A DNA stretch of 64,000 nt from Aquila chrysaetos chrysaetos. Lineage: Eukaryota > Chordata > Aves > Accipitriformes > Accipitridae. The notes under the pieces were generated by a model. That model worked only from the letters and a program-made list of their open reading frames with translations. It made no database searches and had not been told where the DNA came from. The stretch is from contig NC_044024.1 in assembly GCF_900496995.4 (NCBI RefSeq), forward strand, positions 19,842,698 through 19,906,697, given 5' to 3'. Shown piece after piece: positions 44,937 to 56,000 of this stretch. A program made the position numbers and the translations under genes. Positions within the stretch are counted from its first letter, which is position 1. Every line of letters starts with the position of its first letter.

Positions 44937-47900
44937 AGTTTTAATAGAGTTTTCCTCATCAGCTTTGGAACCCTTTATACAAAAATTGTTGTCACTGAAT
45001 TAACATAGAAGCATGACTAAAACTTAAATGGGCATTAGTATTGTGAACCACTGGGCTAGAGATTGAAAAGGGTCTGTTACACATGCACTTTGTGAATAGC
45101 AGATTTGGCCTTTAAAGTTAATCAAATTTCATTTATTATCTAGTTATAATTATACAGAAATATAAGTATAAAAATACTGTCATCCACATTCATCCAATCT
45201 ATTTTGCAGAACTAATTAGGAAATGGGCTGAAGCATTTGACAAAGTAAGAGCTTTTCAGTCAACTATCAGTAATGCTGTATGTATCCATACAGTTCTGAA
45301 CCACAGCAGTCTTCTCCAGAAATTGTTGGCCAACCTCATGTTTTCTGTGCACCAAGAACAATCATCATGGCCAATACACTGCAGTGTTTAAAGGATCTGC
45401 TTTTGCAAGTCAGAAGTAAAAAGAAGTTTCAACAAGATCATCAGAGTGCAGAAACAGATGTTAAGACCTGGACCAATGAACTCTTGTATGTCTGAATTCC
45501 ATTTAAAGCTAAAAAAAAGATCCTGGAAACTTACACCTTGTTGCTGCCTGACATGGAATACATTTGTTAACAGCGACCACCTTGGCTTTAAAGTTCCCAA
45601 GGCACCAGAATTCCAGAGTTGTGTGTTTCAGCAGTTCTGGTTTTCAGTTTAAAGGAACTAGCATTCAGGTACCCAGTTCAGACATCAATTGACTGGCTTC
45701 CACACAACAGGAGCTGGAAATCTAAATCCCTTGCAAGGCTTGTTATAATAGGCAGAGTATCAGATTCTTCATGACATGCAGATACAGCTGCTTTCAAAAC
45801 TTAGAAGTGAATACTTCCTACTATACAACACACTAGCTTAGATTGCTTCCTCTGCCTGAGATGATTTAAATCTATTTCCAGGCAGCTGCCCTACCCACTA
45901 AGCAACCAACTTGTGCTACTTTTCTCCTGGTCTCTTTAGCCCAGTGTAACTTTGATGGTTTTCTATAGGTTAAAGCATCAAGAGGAAAGGTAAGTAGCGC
46001 ATGGACACCAATAGCCAACAGCTGAGTAACGAGTGCTCTCTTGGAAGGAGGAAAGGGAAATGAACCATATACACCCTGATCACGACACCTCTTCTCTCTG
46101 GGTCTCACTTCTACGGTTAAGCAAACTCAGTTCTCCAAAAGGGCAAAGATACCTGCTTTCACAGGAGCTCAAAGACCATGGGGCTCAGGATGAATACAGA
46201 CACACAGCCTCAGCAGCTCCCTTCTGAACTACATGAGGCAGATATTCACTGACACAAGGAGACACTGGTTTCAGTCTCGTGCACTGCAGAAAAATGTATC
46301 TGGCTCAGGGATCTGGAACTTTTTGGCACTTAAGTCTTTTGTAGGATCTAATGTTCATAAATCCTTTGGTGACTGTTCCTAGCCTGTAAACATTAGTTAT
46401 ATGCAAAAGTCATCTTTAAAATAGAGAAAGGATACATCCATGCTAAAATTTTCAGGTTCAGTTCCTAGAGCTATAAGTACGCTTATCAAGAAAGTGACCA
46501 CAAAAAAACCCAACCAACCAATCAAACAAAAAAAACCCAGAAAAAAAACAGGGCAACATTTAAAGAAGATGTAAGACATGAGGTCCTAATTAAGATTCAG
46601 TTTGGATCATTAAGCATAACTGTATTCATTGCCCTTTCTACCCAGTTTTCTGGCTTTCAAATCTTTGATACATGTGTCCTAGTGTTTAGCCTCACTGCAG
46701 AGTAAAAGAGCATTTACAGTGTTCTTATAATATTGTTTTAGCTAAAAACTGCTTGTGCTGGACTGCAAGGGTCAAACTCTTACTAATACCAACACGGCCA
46801 TATTCTCCCAGTGGATCCTCACACTCCCCTCTCCCCAGAATATCCAGGGTAAACCTTAAGTCATGACCTGTATGGAAGTCTCTTCTTAATCAGGCATCTC
46901 TCTTATTGACTTTTGTGGCAATTTTGCTAAGCAAAATCCGCAAATTCACATCCTTCAATCTAGGTTTAGAAGCTCACTGAAAATTTCTGATATTCACACC
47001 CAAAGCTTTGTAAGCATGCAGAACTACAACATTAAGTATGCTCAGTAACAGCAAGAGAAGAGTAAGTGCTACCTACTCCTGTTTGGGTGCCATTTCTTAC
47101 CAAAGGTGTTTCCTAATGAGATAATTCAAATCAATTATTGGTCCAAAGGAGCCCATGACTTGGCTGACAGTGGCGTTAATCTTAACAAATTTATTCTCTG
47201 ACATTCCTAGGCATTCTTTTACTCTTGCCCTTTACGGGAAAATATAAACAACTCTCTTCACGACACTGCTGTAGTTGTATCAGTTCTTCTAGTTGTCTCC
47301 TGTATATATGTGTCTTAGGTACATTTTTCTTACTGCAACAGCTTTCCAGCTTTCACATCTCTGCAACAGCACTATCATGATGGAAGAGGAGAATATATTA
47401 TGTGGTCATTATGATAATTTTTTAATCTTTCCTTAATCTCACCTCCACAACTTTCTCCGTATGTATTCCTTATATAACTTGCTACAGTAAAGATAGGAGC
47501 TTATACTGGTGAAGTTGTAATTAACTTCTACAGCTAATACAATCTTCCTAGAACACCACAGGTCTTACATTTGCTAAAAAAGTAGAAATTGCTCAAGTTA
47601 TGTTAATGTTTTTATATAAAAACAAAGAACAACCGAACACAAGTTCTAGACTAATATTTCCTCTCATACTTCTAACCACCAGCGTGTAATAGATAGCATT
47701 AAAAAAAAAAAAACAACCCAAAAAGCAAAAATAAGCAGCAAAACAGATTGCTGGGGGTGAGGAGGAAGGTAAGGAAAATAGCATTTATTTGGAGTTTCTT
47801 AACATACTGAGATATTTTTGTAAGCCTTCTGGCAGATGTTTGTTCTCATTATGAAGTTAGTCTCATGTAAAATAGTGTATTAAAAAGGTTGGGGCACTGT

Positions 47901-48675
47901 TCCTAGCTTTCCACTGATGCTCTCGGCAAAGCACAAGCCAAATCAGGTATTGATCCATGGTGTGTAGCTCAAAAACCCTGCAGAGCTATGCAGGATGCAG
48001 AAACATTTTTCAGAATTTGCCTCAGATGTTCTGACAGTCTTTGCTGCATGGCCCATTTATCTTCTCCTGAGGGAGTAGGGATCATTAATATGGAAACCAG
48101 ATATTAAGCCAACATTCAAGCTACCATCTCCTAGGGAAGTGGATTTACAAAACTACAGAGCGGTGGGAGGGGTTTTTTTGCTATACAAAGATCAAGGATG
48201 AACACAGAATTCTAACTTCAGCTTTTCTCAATTCAAGTTTTCAGCAATGCCTGCACAATACATAAGGAACATTTACTCAGTCAGGTTCCTCCTTCAAGCA
48301 AGGTCTGCGTGGCCAGAGCTTACTGTACAGGCAAGTTATCCCTCCTGCTCTCAATAGTTACCCTCAGTGAAATTTAACCTGCATTTTGCTTTCTTGGATA
48401 GACTTAAAGTACTTGGTGAAGATATTTGTTTGGTTGTAAGTTTCTGTCTTGCTTATCAAAATAAATTGCATTACCTTAATCCCTACAAGTCAAACTGTCA
48501 TCTTCCATTTCAACCTTTCTTTGCAGCTGAAGAACAAACATGTTCTATTTCCACACTGTGTAACGGCTGGCAGGGTTTCATGTGACTTGTTGTTCAGATC
48601 CCAAGCGTACAAGCTATTTAGAAAATATTGTTTGTGTTACATGTAAGTTTAATAAAGTTTTATAACACCAAAGAC
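44937..48675 (+). other. VSIG1: VSIG1 3' UTR (probable, about 3.7 kb)
   Basis: No AATAAA was seen between the stop codon and about 48458. AATAAA occurs near 48458-48465 and again at 48651-48656, the latter followed by a T-rich stretch. ATTAAA at 47879-47884 is a weaker alternative. Unspliced 3' UTR to about 48.67 kb is therefore the simplest reading, but transcript evidence is lacking. Confidence 0.5.
48651..48656 (+). terminator. VSIG1: Candidate poly(A) signal, VSIG1
   Basis: AATAAA in 'gtttaataaagttttataac', just before the convergent PSMD10 end. Confidence 0.5.
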
Positions 48676-48693
48676 TGCTGTTTAGGAAAGTTC

Positions 48694-48699
48694 TTTATT
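48694..48699 (-). terminator. PSMD10: Candidate distal poly(A) signal, PSMD10
   Basis: TTTATT on the plus strand is AATAAA on the minus strand, about 1.0 kb after the PSMD10 stop codon. Confidence 0.4.
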
Positions 48700-49722
48700 T
48701 CACAGAATTTCATCAGCATCATTTGTTCAGAAGGGGGAAATCTATCCCTCTAGTGTTAAAAGTGATCTTACCAAAAATCAGAACAAAAGGTCACTTTTCA
48801 GACTCAAGTCTCATTAGCTCTGCCTTCTAATAACTTAACACCAGGATTTGCTATGAGTAAATCAAGATTAAACCAGCCTTCTGTTATAAAATAAGATGGT
48901 AAACTGCAAGCATCAGTGCTACATAATGGGAGTCAAACAGAACAGGAGAAGAAATCTACAGAAGGAGCAAGAGGAAATAAAATTAGATTTGAAGTACACC
49001 CCAGAGAAGTATCCAGAGCCATCCATTATGTAATAGTATATTTGCAGAGGTAACCCTGAAACTGCACCTGCGTTCTGCAAGCAGTCCAGTGCACTTCATC
49101 AGATACATATATTTAAAGATTGAAAGAAACAGGATAACAACAGATAACAACAGAAAAGCTTTAAACACTCAGAGATCCCTTGAATATATTAAGAAGAGTA
49201 AAACTGGATACAATTATCTAAGTAACTGAGCAAACTGCATTCTACAAAGGGAGAGGTATGGTTTAGAATCATCTGAAGGAAGAGAATCATTACCCACAAA
49301 AAACCACAAAAAAAAGCCACACACAAAGCACAAAGGCCAAGGGAAAAAAACAAAGACTCTAGAATAAGCTTCCAAAATAAAATTGACTTTACATGGTTAA
49401 AGCACTTTTGCTCCTGTTGCTTGAAAGAAGTAATCCTAAACTAGGTTCTGAAATAGAAGGAATGACCACATTTATACAGATCATACTGTAAACCGAAAGA
49501 AAACTGCAAGATATTGAAAAATACTTTAAAATCAGTGAACTGTTTAATTAACAGGAAGTACAAACAGTTGTTTTGGCACTGTACTTGAAGGAAAGCTAGA
49601 GATACACATTTTATTACCATGCTGATGCCCATACGTGACATCCTAGTTGAACTACCAAAATACGAAGTTCGCAGTCTTAAACACAAGTGCAACAGGAAAG
49701 AGAGTCAAGTCAGAAGTCCCCA
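48700..49722 (-). other. PSMD10: PSMD10 3' UTR (probable)
   Basis: Sequence downstream of the PSMD10 stop on the minus strand. Two AATAAA signals are available, a proximal one at 49615-49610 and a distal one at 48699-48694. Which is used cannot be told from sequence. Confidence 0.5.
49610..49615 (-). terminator. PSMD10: Candidate proximal poly(A) signal, PSMD10
   Basis: Minus-strand AATAAA about 110 nt after the stop codon. Confidence 0.5.
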
Positions 49723-49876
49723 CTAGCCTTCCACCATTCTTTTAAGTATGGCTCCCAGGCCACCTTTTGCCACTTTCAGTGGGGTCAGTTCTTCTTTATT
49801 CTCAATGTGAATACTTGCACCATGAGACACTAGCAGCTTTGCCTCCTCCACTCTCTCTTCATCGCAGGCTAAATGA
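49723..49876 (-). CDS. PSMD10: PSMD10 coding exon 5
   Basis: Encodes the end of repeat 6 and repeat 7, from HLACDEERVEEAK to the terminal RMVEG, then TAG. The acceptor is TTATTACAG and phase is 2 at its start. It carries the LxCxE motif. Confidence 0.96.
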
Positions 49877-52719
49877 CTGTAATAAGAACAAGAAACCCAC
49901 AGCCACTATTAAAACGGTCCAAGCTTATAAGAGCAGTAATTATGCCTTGTCAAAACGACAGCGTGAATGTTGGGGGGGAGACACATCCTAGAACAACAAA
50001 ACCACACGCAACCAACTACCTACACAGACTCCAAAGCTTGGTGTCCAGTCACTCTGTTGTCATTAAGCAACTCAAGAACGTTCCTCCTGCTACTGTCCTC
50101 GCAACACTAAGACACTTCTTTTGATTAGTCTTTGGCTCTGCAGTCGGTAAAGCTAAGGAGCACATAATCCACAGTGAAACTGGAAAATAGTAATCTCTAT
50201 TTGAATCGAAAGTGATAAACTAAATCATACAATGCTTAAAAATAATCTGAAGTAAAGAGTTACTGCAAACGCAGCAAATGCTTTTTTCCACTTAGCATAG
50301 TATCTTGATAATGAATGTGTATGTTCCAGGACAATATTGGGTTTTATGTATAGCTAAAACATACTACTTGATCTTCTCCATGGCAAAACCTTGATTCCAC
50401 TGTAGACAAGGCAGAGTTTTGCCACCAACTTCAAAGCAGCTAAGGTTTCACCCTTACAGATTCAAATTGATCTCTAAGGTAATATCAAACACTGGACTGA
50501 TTATACTTAAATTGCAACTTATTCTCCTTAGAGAGGTGAAGAAAGCTTCCAGAATCAGTTCTTGCTTGGCAGGACAGAGTAGGCCAGCCTGCAAGACCAG
50601 TTTCCTCCAACTTTGATGTCATTAGCTCGCTTTCTACCCTCTAGTGGCAACCGAATGTATTCCAAATTATTACAAAAGGTGTTCTACACTTTGTAAGTAG
50701 ATGTAGTAACACAAAATAAAAGTATGTACAGACACACTTAGGCAAAATACTAAGTATGACTTTCTGAAATCCTTTTTAATTACATAGGGGTGTGAAGCAA
50801 GGCAACGAGAAATAAAAAAAAAGAATTGAAGTAATGGAGTTTCATTTAATAGAGATTATGCTGTATTAAGCAAAACAAAAATAAAAAATTACTTACAGAG
50901 GAGTATTTCCTTCAGAGTCCCGTATATTAACAGATGCATTGTGCTGCAGAAGGATCTGTACCATTTTTAGGTTTCCTTTGGCTGCTGCTCTGTGTAATGG
51001 GGTGGATTCAAAATGATCTGTTGCATCCGGATCAGCTCCATTCTCTAAAAGCATGATTGCAATCTGAATATGGAGAAAGAAAGGAGGGGGCGGAGGAGGA
51101 GGAAAAGTTAATACAACTAAATACTTCTTCCAAGAGCAACACCACGTCTAGCAGCACCGGCAAACATACCTCCTGCTTATTTTTGGAGGCTGCATAATGC
51201 AGGGGCGTACAGCCATTCTGATTGATGGCATTTACATGAGCACCCTTGGCAATGAGGGCTTTCACAATTTCATCACGGCCTGCCGAAGCGGCAATATGTA
51301 AGGGAGTCCAACCAGCCTACAGAGGCAAGAAAAAACCCCACGTTATTCAAACCAGGAGTTTCAGGCAAAAAAATGACAAAGCAGAACCCCAATACATACT
51401 TGACTACTCATTAGTCACACTGCACATATTCTTATAACTGTAAAACTAAACATTATTGATTATTACCAGAGAGACAAGCCTCACATCCTCTCACATACCT
51501 GCATTCAGTACCCAACAAAAGCTGCCAGTTAAACAACAGAAATAATTTCTGTTATGCGGTAATGCATGGTATCTTGCAGGGTGCTTCGCCCCTGCAGAAT
51601 TAACAGTAGTGCTTTTTTAAGAACAAGTAAGAGTGGCAGAAACGGGTGTCCAAAAGTTTCTGCAATCTTTTCTATATCTTACCCTTCAATTAAACTGATG
51701 GGACAACATTTCCTTCTTTAAGGATGATCTTTAGGATGCTTCATAATGGATGTAATTATTTCAACCCTTCATCTAGAACAGTAACAGACCGTCTCCTTTC
51801 CAACTGAACCTGTCACCTACTCCGTAATGCCTTCCCCAATAATGGGAAGTCTTCAGGGTACCTCGTGATTTGTCACAACATATTTAAGAGGATCACACCA
51901 AGATAAAGGTAACATGAAAACCCCCAAGAGCAACCCCAAACCCCCTGGTTTTGCAACTTTGTTCTTAAAAAGAGTTCTCCTAAACTTCCTTGACAATAAG
52001 CAGGACTCATCCAAGTCTCATTACCCCTTCTTCCACATAAACAGCAAAATACTTCAGCTTGCCTTTCTCGCACGCACACAGCAGCGTGCGCTTTTTGAAA
52101 CCTCCCAGATACCACACTGGGTACACCAACTGACGGGAGGAGGGAGAGGAGGAAGCGCCAGTCGCCACCGGACCGCTGCCAGGGGCACTTCTGCGGCCGA
52201 AACCGTGACAGCAAAGGCTCCGGACAGAAACTGCGCAACCAAATTCCCCACACAAACCGGTTCACAGCACCTCCTCAGCCTCCCGCTGCCCCGGGCCAGC
52301 CCCTCACGGGGGTAGCGGGGGTGTCCCGGGATGGCTGCGACACTCACGTCGTCCTTGTCGTCCACAGGCACGCCGAGGCCGAGGAGGAGGTCGGCGACGT
52401 CCGTGTGTCCCGCCGAGCAGGCCCAGTGCAGCGCGGTCCGGTTGTCCTGAGGGAGGGAGGGAGGGAGGGAGGGAGCGGCGGTGAGCGGGAAAGTGGGGAG
52501 CGGGGGGGGGGGGGGCTGCGTGTGACAGGAGCCGCCCGGCGGGAAGCGGCCCCGCAGGCCGCCCGCTCTCGCCCCGGCGGGCAGGGAGGGCCGCAGCCGG
52601 CTGACCTGGTCGGCCTTGGTGGCCAGGGCCCTGTCGCGCAGCAGCTGGGCCCGCAGCTCCTCCAGGCGCCCGGCGTAGGCCAGGTTGCAGATCCCCACGT
52701 CGGACACGGCATCCTCCAT
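49723..52719 (-). CDS. PSMD10: PSMD10 (gankyrin/p28), 26S proteasome non-ATPase subunit 10 (complete, 5 coding exons)
   Basis: The minus-strand coding parts are 52719-52606, 52446-52348, 51316-51170, 51063-50897 and 49876-49723. They make 681 nt, or 226 aa, the same length as human gankyrin. The product is an all-ankyrin protein with seven repeats of about 33 residues (roughly 3-36, 37-69, 70-102, 103-135, 136-168, 169-201 and 202-226) carrying repeated TPLHxAA cores. It acts as an assembly chaperone of the proteasome base by binding the ATPase PSMC4/S6. In mammals it also binds pRb through LxCxE and promotes p53 turnover with MDM2. LACDE is present at 178-182, and R41 and K116, residues implicated in partner binding, are kept. 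The ATG at 52719 is the first in frame after an upstream stop (TGA at 52788-52786). The gene is head to head with ATG4A. Confidence 0.97.
49877..50896 (-). other. PSMD10: PSMD10 intron 4
   Basis: A 1.0-kb GT-AG intron with no recognisable insert. Confidence 0.85.
50897..51063 (-). CDS. PSMD10: PSMD10 coding exon 4
   Basis: Encodes residues 121-175 (ankyrin repeats 4-6), including STPLHRAAAKGNLKMVQILL. Starts in phase 0 after TATTCAG and ends in phase 2 at GTAAGT. Confidence 0.96.
51064..51169 (-). other. PSMD10: PSMD10 intron 3 (106 bp)
   Basis: A very short intron with a GTATGT donor. Its acceptor side is a C/T-rich stretch that reads as GGAGGAGG on the plus strand. Confidence 0.9.
51170..51316 (-). 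CDS. PSMD10: PSMD10 coding exon 3
   Basis: Encodes residues 72-120, AGWTPLHIAASAGRDEIVKA onward through CTPLHYAASKNKQE. Phase 0 at both ends. It contains K116. Confidence 0.97.
51317..52347 (-). other. PSMD10: PSMD10 intron 2
   Basis: A 1.0-kb intron. Its 5' part belongs to the CpG island. Nothing else is recognised. Confidence 0.85.
52348..52446 (-). CDS. PSMD10: PSMD10 coding exon 2
   Basis: Encodes residues 39-71, DNRTALHWACSAGHTDVADL onward to VPVDDKDD, phase 0 at both ends. Contains R41 and the invariant TALHWACSAGH core. Confidence 0.96.
52451..52474. repeat. (GGGA)n microsatellite
   Basis: Six GGGA units directly beside the PSMD10 exon 2 acceptor. On the transcribed (minus-sense) RNA this is CUCC-repeat pyrimidine. 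Confidence 0.9.
52502..52515. repeat. Poly(G) run, 14 bases
   Basis: An uninterrupted G14 in PSMD10 intron 1, close to the GGGA repeat. Together they could form G-quadruplexes on the plus strand. Confidence 0.9.
52606..52719 (-). CDS. PSMD10: PSMD10 coding exon 1
   Basis: Encodes residues 1-38, MEDAVSDVGICNLAYAGRLE onward to ATKADQ, and ends in phase 0 at GTCAGC. The human counterpart has the same length. Confidence 0.96.
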
Positions 52720-52781
52720 TCTAACCGCCGCCTCGCCGCCTCCCCTTGCCGACAGGGGCGGTGCTTCGGCGCGCTCGCCGG

Positions 52782-52817
52782 CCAATCAGAAGGGCGCCGG
52801 GGGCCGGCCCAGCCAAT
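52782..52817 (+). promoter_or_regulatory. Paired CCAAT boxes
   Basis: GCCAATCAG (CCAAT at 52782-52786) and GCCAATCGC (CCAAT at 52813-52817), 31 bp apart. They are candidate NF-Y sites, a spacing of about three helical turns. Confidence 0.6.
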
Positions 52818-52861
52818 CGCACCTAGCCCGCTCCTCTCGCCCCTCGGCCCGCGGGGGCCGA

Positions 52862-52876
52862 TGGGATTTGTAGTCC
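52862..52876 (-). promoter_or_regulatory. ZNF143/STAF-like motif
   Basis: The minus strand reads GGACTACAAATCCCA, matching the ACTACAATTCCCAGC consensus of STAF/ZNF143 (THAP11-linked) sites, which are common in bidirectional promoters. Confidence 0.6.
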
Positions 52877-52913
52877 AACGGGCGGCAGGGCGGCGCGCTG
52901 CCGCCGGCCGGCG

Positions 52914-52935
52914 GGACTACACCTCCCAGGGTGCC
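52914..52935 (+). promoter_or_regulatory. Second ZNF143/STAF-like motif, opposite orientation
   Basis: GGACTACACCTCCCAGGGTG is close to the extended STAF consensus. It faces the other way from the motif at 52862-52876. Confidence 0.6.
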
Positions 52936-53004
52936 CCGCGCCGCGGCCGTGTTGTGCCTCCGTGTCGGGGCGAGGAGGAGGAGGAGGATGGTGACAGCGG
53001 GAGG

Positions 53005-53014
53005 ATGGAGTCAG
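53005..53014 (+). CDS. ATG4A: ATG4A coding exon 1 (10 nt)
   Basis: ATGGAGTCAG then a GTGAGG donor, coding Met-Glu-Ser and one base, as in human ATG4A. Kozak context is good (A at -3, G at +4). Confidence 0.9.
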
Positions 53015-56000
53015 GTGAGGGGCGGCGGCGTGAGGCCTCTCCCGGGGGCGGGTGGGGAGGGCTGAGGTGAGGAAGAGGGGGCTCGGCCGGGGCTGGGGGC
53101 GGCCCGAGGCCGGCGTGGCCGAGGCGGGAAGCGGCCGCGGGTGTGTGTGGGGAGCGCTGAGGCGGGCCTCGGCGGCGGGAGGGTCGGGGCTCTGTGAGGG
53201 GGAGAGAGGGAGAGCGAGAGCCCGGCCGTTCTCTTCCCGGGTGGTCTGAGGCGGCGGGTGGCGGCGGGTGCGGGGGGAGGCGGTTCTCCTCGGTGGGGTT
53301 TCGGGTTGGGGTGGGGGGGGAGAGTCTTCCCGGGCTGCGGACCCGAAACCGGGCAGTTTACCCTGGAAGTGCGGCGAGCGGTGCTTTTTCTGGCGGAGCG
53401 CAGCGTTAAGAAGTTCTTTCGCTCTGTAGACGGTCTTAAAGAAGTTTACCGTGTCCCTAACGTGCGGAGGAGGTGTCTCTGAATTCAGTCCTGGGTGCTC
53501 CAGTCGGAGGGTGGTGTAGCTCAATTTCCCTTCTGGTTGCTACACTGTATATTTTTACATGATTTTTTAATATATATATATATATATTTACCTGCTGATC
53601 ATTCGTGCTTTATACTGTATGTATGTGCACTTACTTGAAGAGTAAAATATAATTGTGTTTGCTTTCCCTTTCAACTTCTGATTTTTTAGCAGTGTATTCC
53701 TTTAAGATTGCTATCTAAAATAAATGATTTTTACATTCATTTCTACACTTGAAGGCCTGTTTCGCTCTTCCAAAAAAGCCTGCTTTAGTGATCTAAAAAA
53801 TGATTGAACTGTCTTCTTTTAGCAGTACTAATTATCATTTGTTATGTTCCGCTAAATAGATCTAGCGTTGAACAATAACATTAATACATCTTTTTTTTTT
53901 TTTCTGAAGTGTTTCAAATCTCCAATTAGGAAAGCAAAACCCAGTCTTGCTAACACTTTTCACATGCTTCCCATTAAGCACAAGGCCATAATTGCTCTGA
54001 GTGGCAGTATTTGTAATTTAAGATCAAGCGTGGGCATATGCCGTGATGCCTAAATTGTTTTTTCCTTTCCTCATTTCCTTGAATCAAATCTTACTCTCAC
54101 TGCAGTCATCCTGAACTTCTGCTACTGGCTTCAGTCAGACTGCTTATAATCAAGGTGTCAGCCATGTTATTCTCTCAGCACTTGCTGAGGATCAAAATAA
54201 AAACCAGCCAAGACATTGGATATTTCAGTGACGGAACAGCTCGTTAAAGGAGAAGACTAAATGCAGCTGGCAGCACTGTTCAGAAGACCCAAAGACTAGC
54301 TACAACTAGTTCAGTCTAAGAACTCAAAGTTGTGCATAAAAGAACAAAGGGATAAAATGGAGTTTGAATTTTGTGTATTCCTGTTCAGTTTTATCTAGGT
54401 ATGAAAACCAGATCACTATTTTGTCAGACTACTTAGAAGAATTTCCAGAAACTGATGAGCCAGTGTGGATTCTAGGAAGGCAACACCACCTAAACACAGG
54501 TATCTTTAGAATGAAAATTGTTTGTAAAATCTGTAGAGCATTCAGAGATTCACATGCAGCAGCAGCAGCAGCAGCTCCTGATTTCCTTACGTTCTCTAAA
54601 CGTCTCATGAGAGAAGTTTCTTTCTCTTTGTCAACAAGAAACCAACTATAAACAGCTGTATTCATCCTAAAATGAAACCAGAAGTTTACCAATGTACTTT
54701 CTACCGTAATTCATGCAAAGAGATCGTACTTGTAGCAAAGGCTAGTCAGGTATGAGGCTGGTCACTTCTCAACATCAAATGCCTGGGAAATAGATAAGTA
54801 AATAACTTTTGGGGAATGTTCGGAGTTACCAATGTTATTTTCCCTTGAGGGATGCTGTCTGCAGCCTGTTATTTGCAACTACAATGATATGTCAACAGAA
54901 TAATAATAATAGTAATAATAAAATTAATCTAGGACACGTACTGTATTTTGATGAAAATAAATACATGACATGAGAGTCATAGCAGAGTCATGTATTTATA
55001 TATCGTATAAAAATAAGATTTCAGAAATGAGTTTTGCTCCTTGGGGAGAAGACAAGGGCATCCTCCTGTGTTACATGTCAAAGGCAGTGGCCATCAATGC
55101 AGGCATGGTGTTCAAGACAGCCAAGGGTACCGCACACAGCCTTGATCAGCCGCAGGATCCCTTGAAAAGGCCAGTCAGGCTGAGCCATGGCTCAGAGAAA
55201 ATGCAGCAAATAAGATTCTTAAGAATTCTTCAGAGCCTTTGGGAGAATTCTGTAAGTGCATGTGTTTTAAAAAAAAAAAAAAAAAAAAAAGAAAGAATTA
55301 ATTAAATTTAATATTATTAACCTTTTCTTAAAATGACTTTGTATTGGGTTTGGAGGTAATGCATAATTCCATGTTGGTTTGCATGTAGAAATTCTTCACC
55401 TTTCTTAACTTGCTGTACGAGTTCTTTCCTGAGGACATAGTTCTCCGTCATTGTTTCGTTCAAGCTGGGCGTAGTCATTCCAAACACCTTGTAAAACTTC
55501 ATTGGGTAATAATTATTTCATCCTTACTAAGTTAATTAGCAGTCTACAAAAGCTCTCTGTGTTTAAACAGCTAAAAAAGTTTTTAGTATTAAGGGTCTTA
55601 TACGTAAAAGCTAACAGGAGTCTTCCATGCACTGCATATATTGACTGTACAGGGAAAATTAGAATTTTTCAGTTTTCAAAGTCCGTTTTAATAATTTCTT
55701 TCTTCTTAAAAATATTCCAGACAAATCTAAGTTATTGTTGGATATAAGTGCCCGTCTCTGGTTTACGTATAGAAGAAAGTTTTCGCCTATTGGTGAGTAT
55801 GCAGCAGACCAGCTGCCTTGTTATAAATTAAATAGCAGGATTAGTGATGTTCTCATGGACTGAAAAATGATTTTTACAGCATTAGAACGTTTTGAGCATC
55901 GTTTTAACTGTTTATGCAAACAAAATATTAAAGCTATTAAAAACTGTGTTTACTTGTACCTGCATATAATCAGGTCTTCGTGTTTGTAGAGCAAGCAGTA

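Larger units (their letters stand above)
52140..53350. promoter_or_regulatory. CpG island spanning the PSMD10/ATG4A divergent promoter
   Basis: High G+C and dense CpG cover exon 1 of both genes. Start codons face away from each other at 52719 and 53005. There is no TATA box. Two CCAAT boxes and two ZNF143-like motifs lie between them. The arrangement fits a shared housekeeping bidirectional promoter, as in mammals. Confidence 0.85.
54500..55720 (+). other. ATG4A: ATG4A intron 2
   Basis: A 1.2-kb intron with a (GCA)6 tract at 54556-54574, a (TAA)n tract at about 54898-54921 and a 22-base poly(A) at 55269-55290. Confidence 0.85.

Noticed and set aside
52720..52785. 22-residue N-terminal extension of PSMD10
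   Set aside because: The frame opens with TTG right after an in-frame TGA. The first ATG is at 52719, matching the human start.
55317..55502. 61-codon minus-strand frame in ATG4A intron 2 with a protein-like look
   Set aside because: No family could be named, and the adjacent A tract is on the wrong side to be its poly(A) tail.
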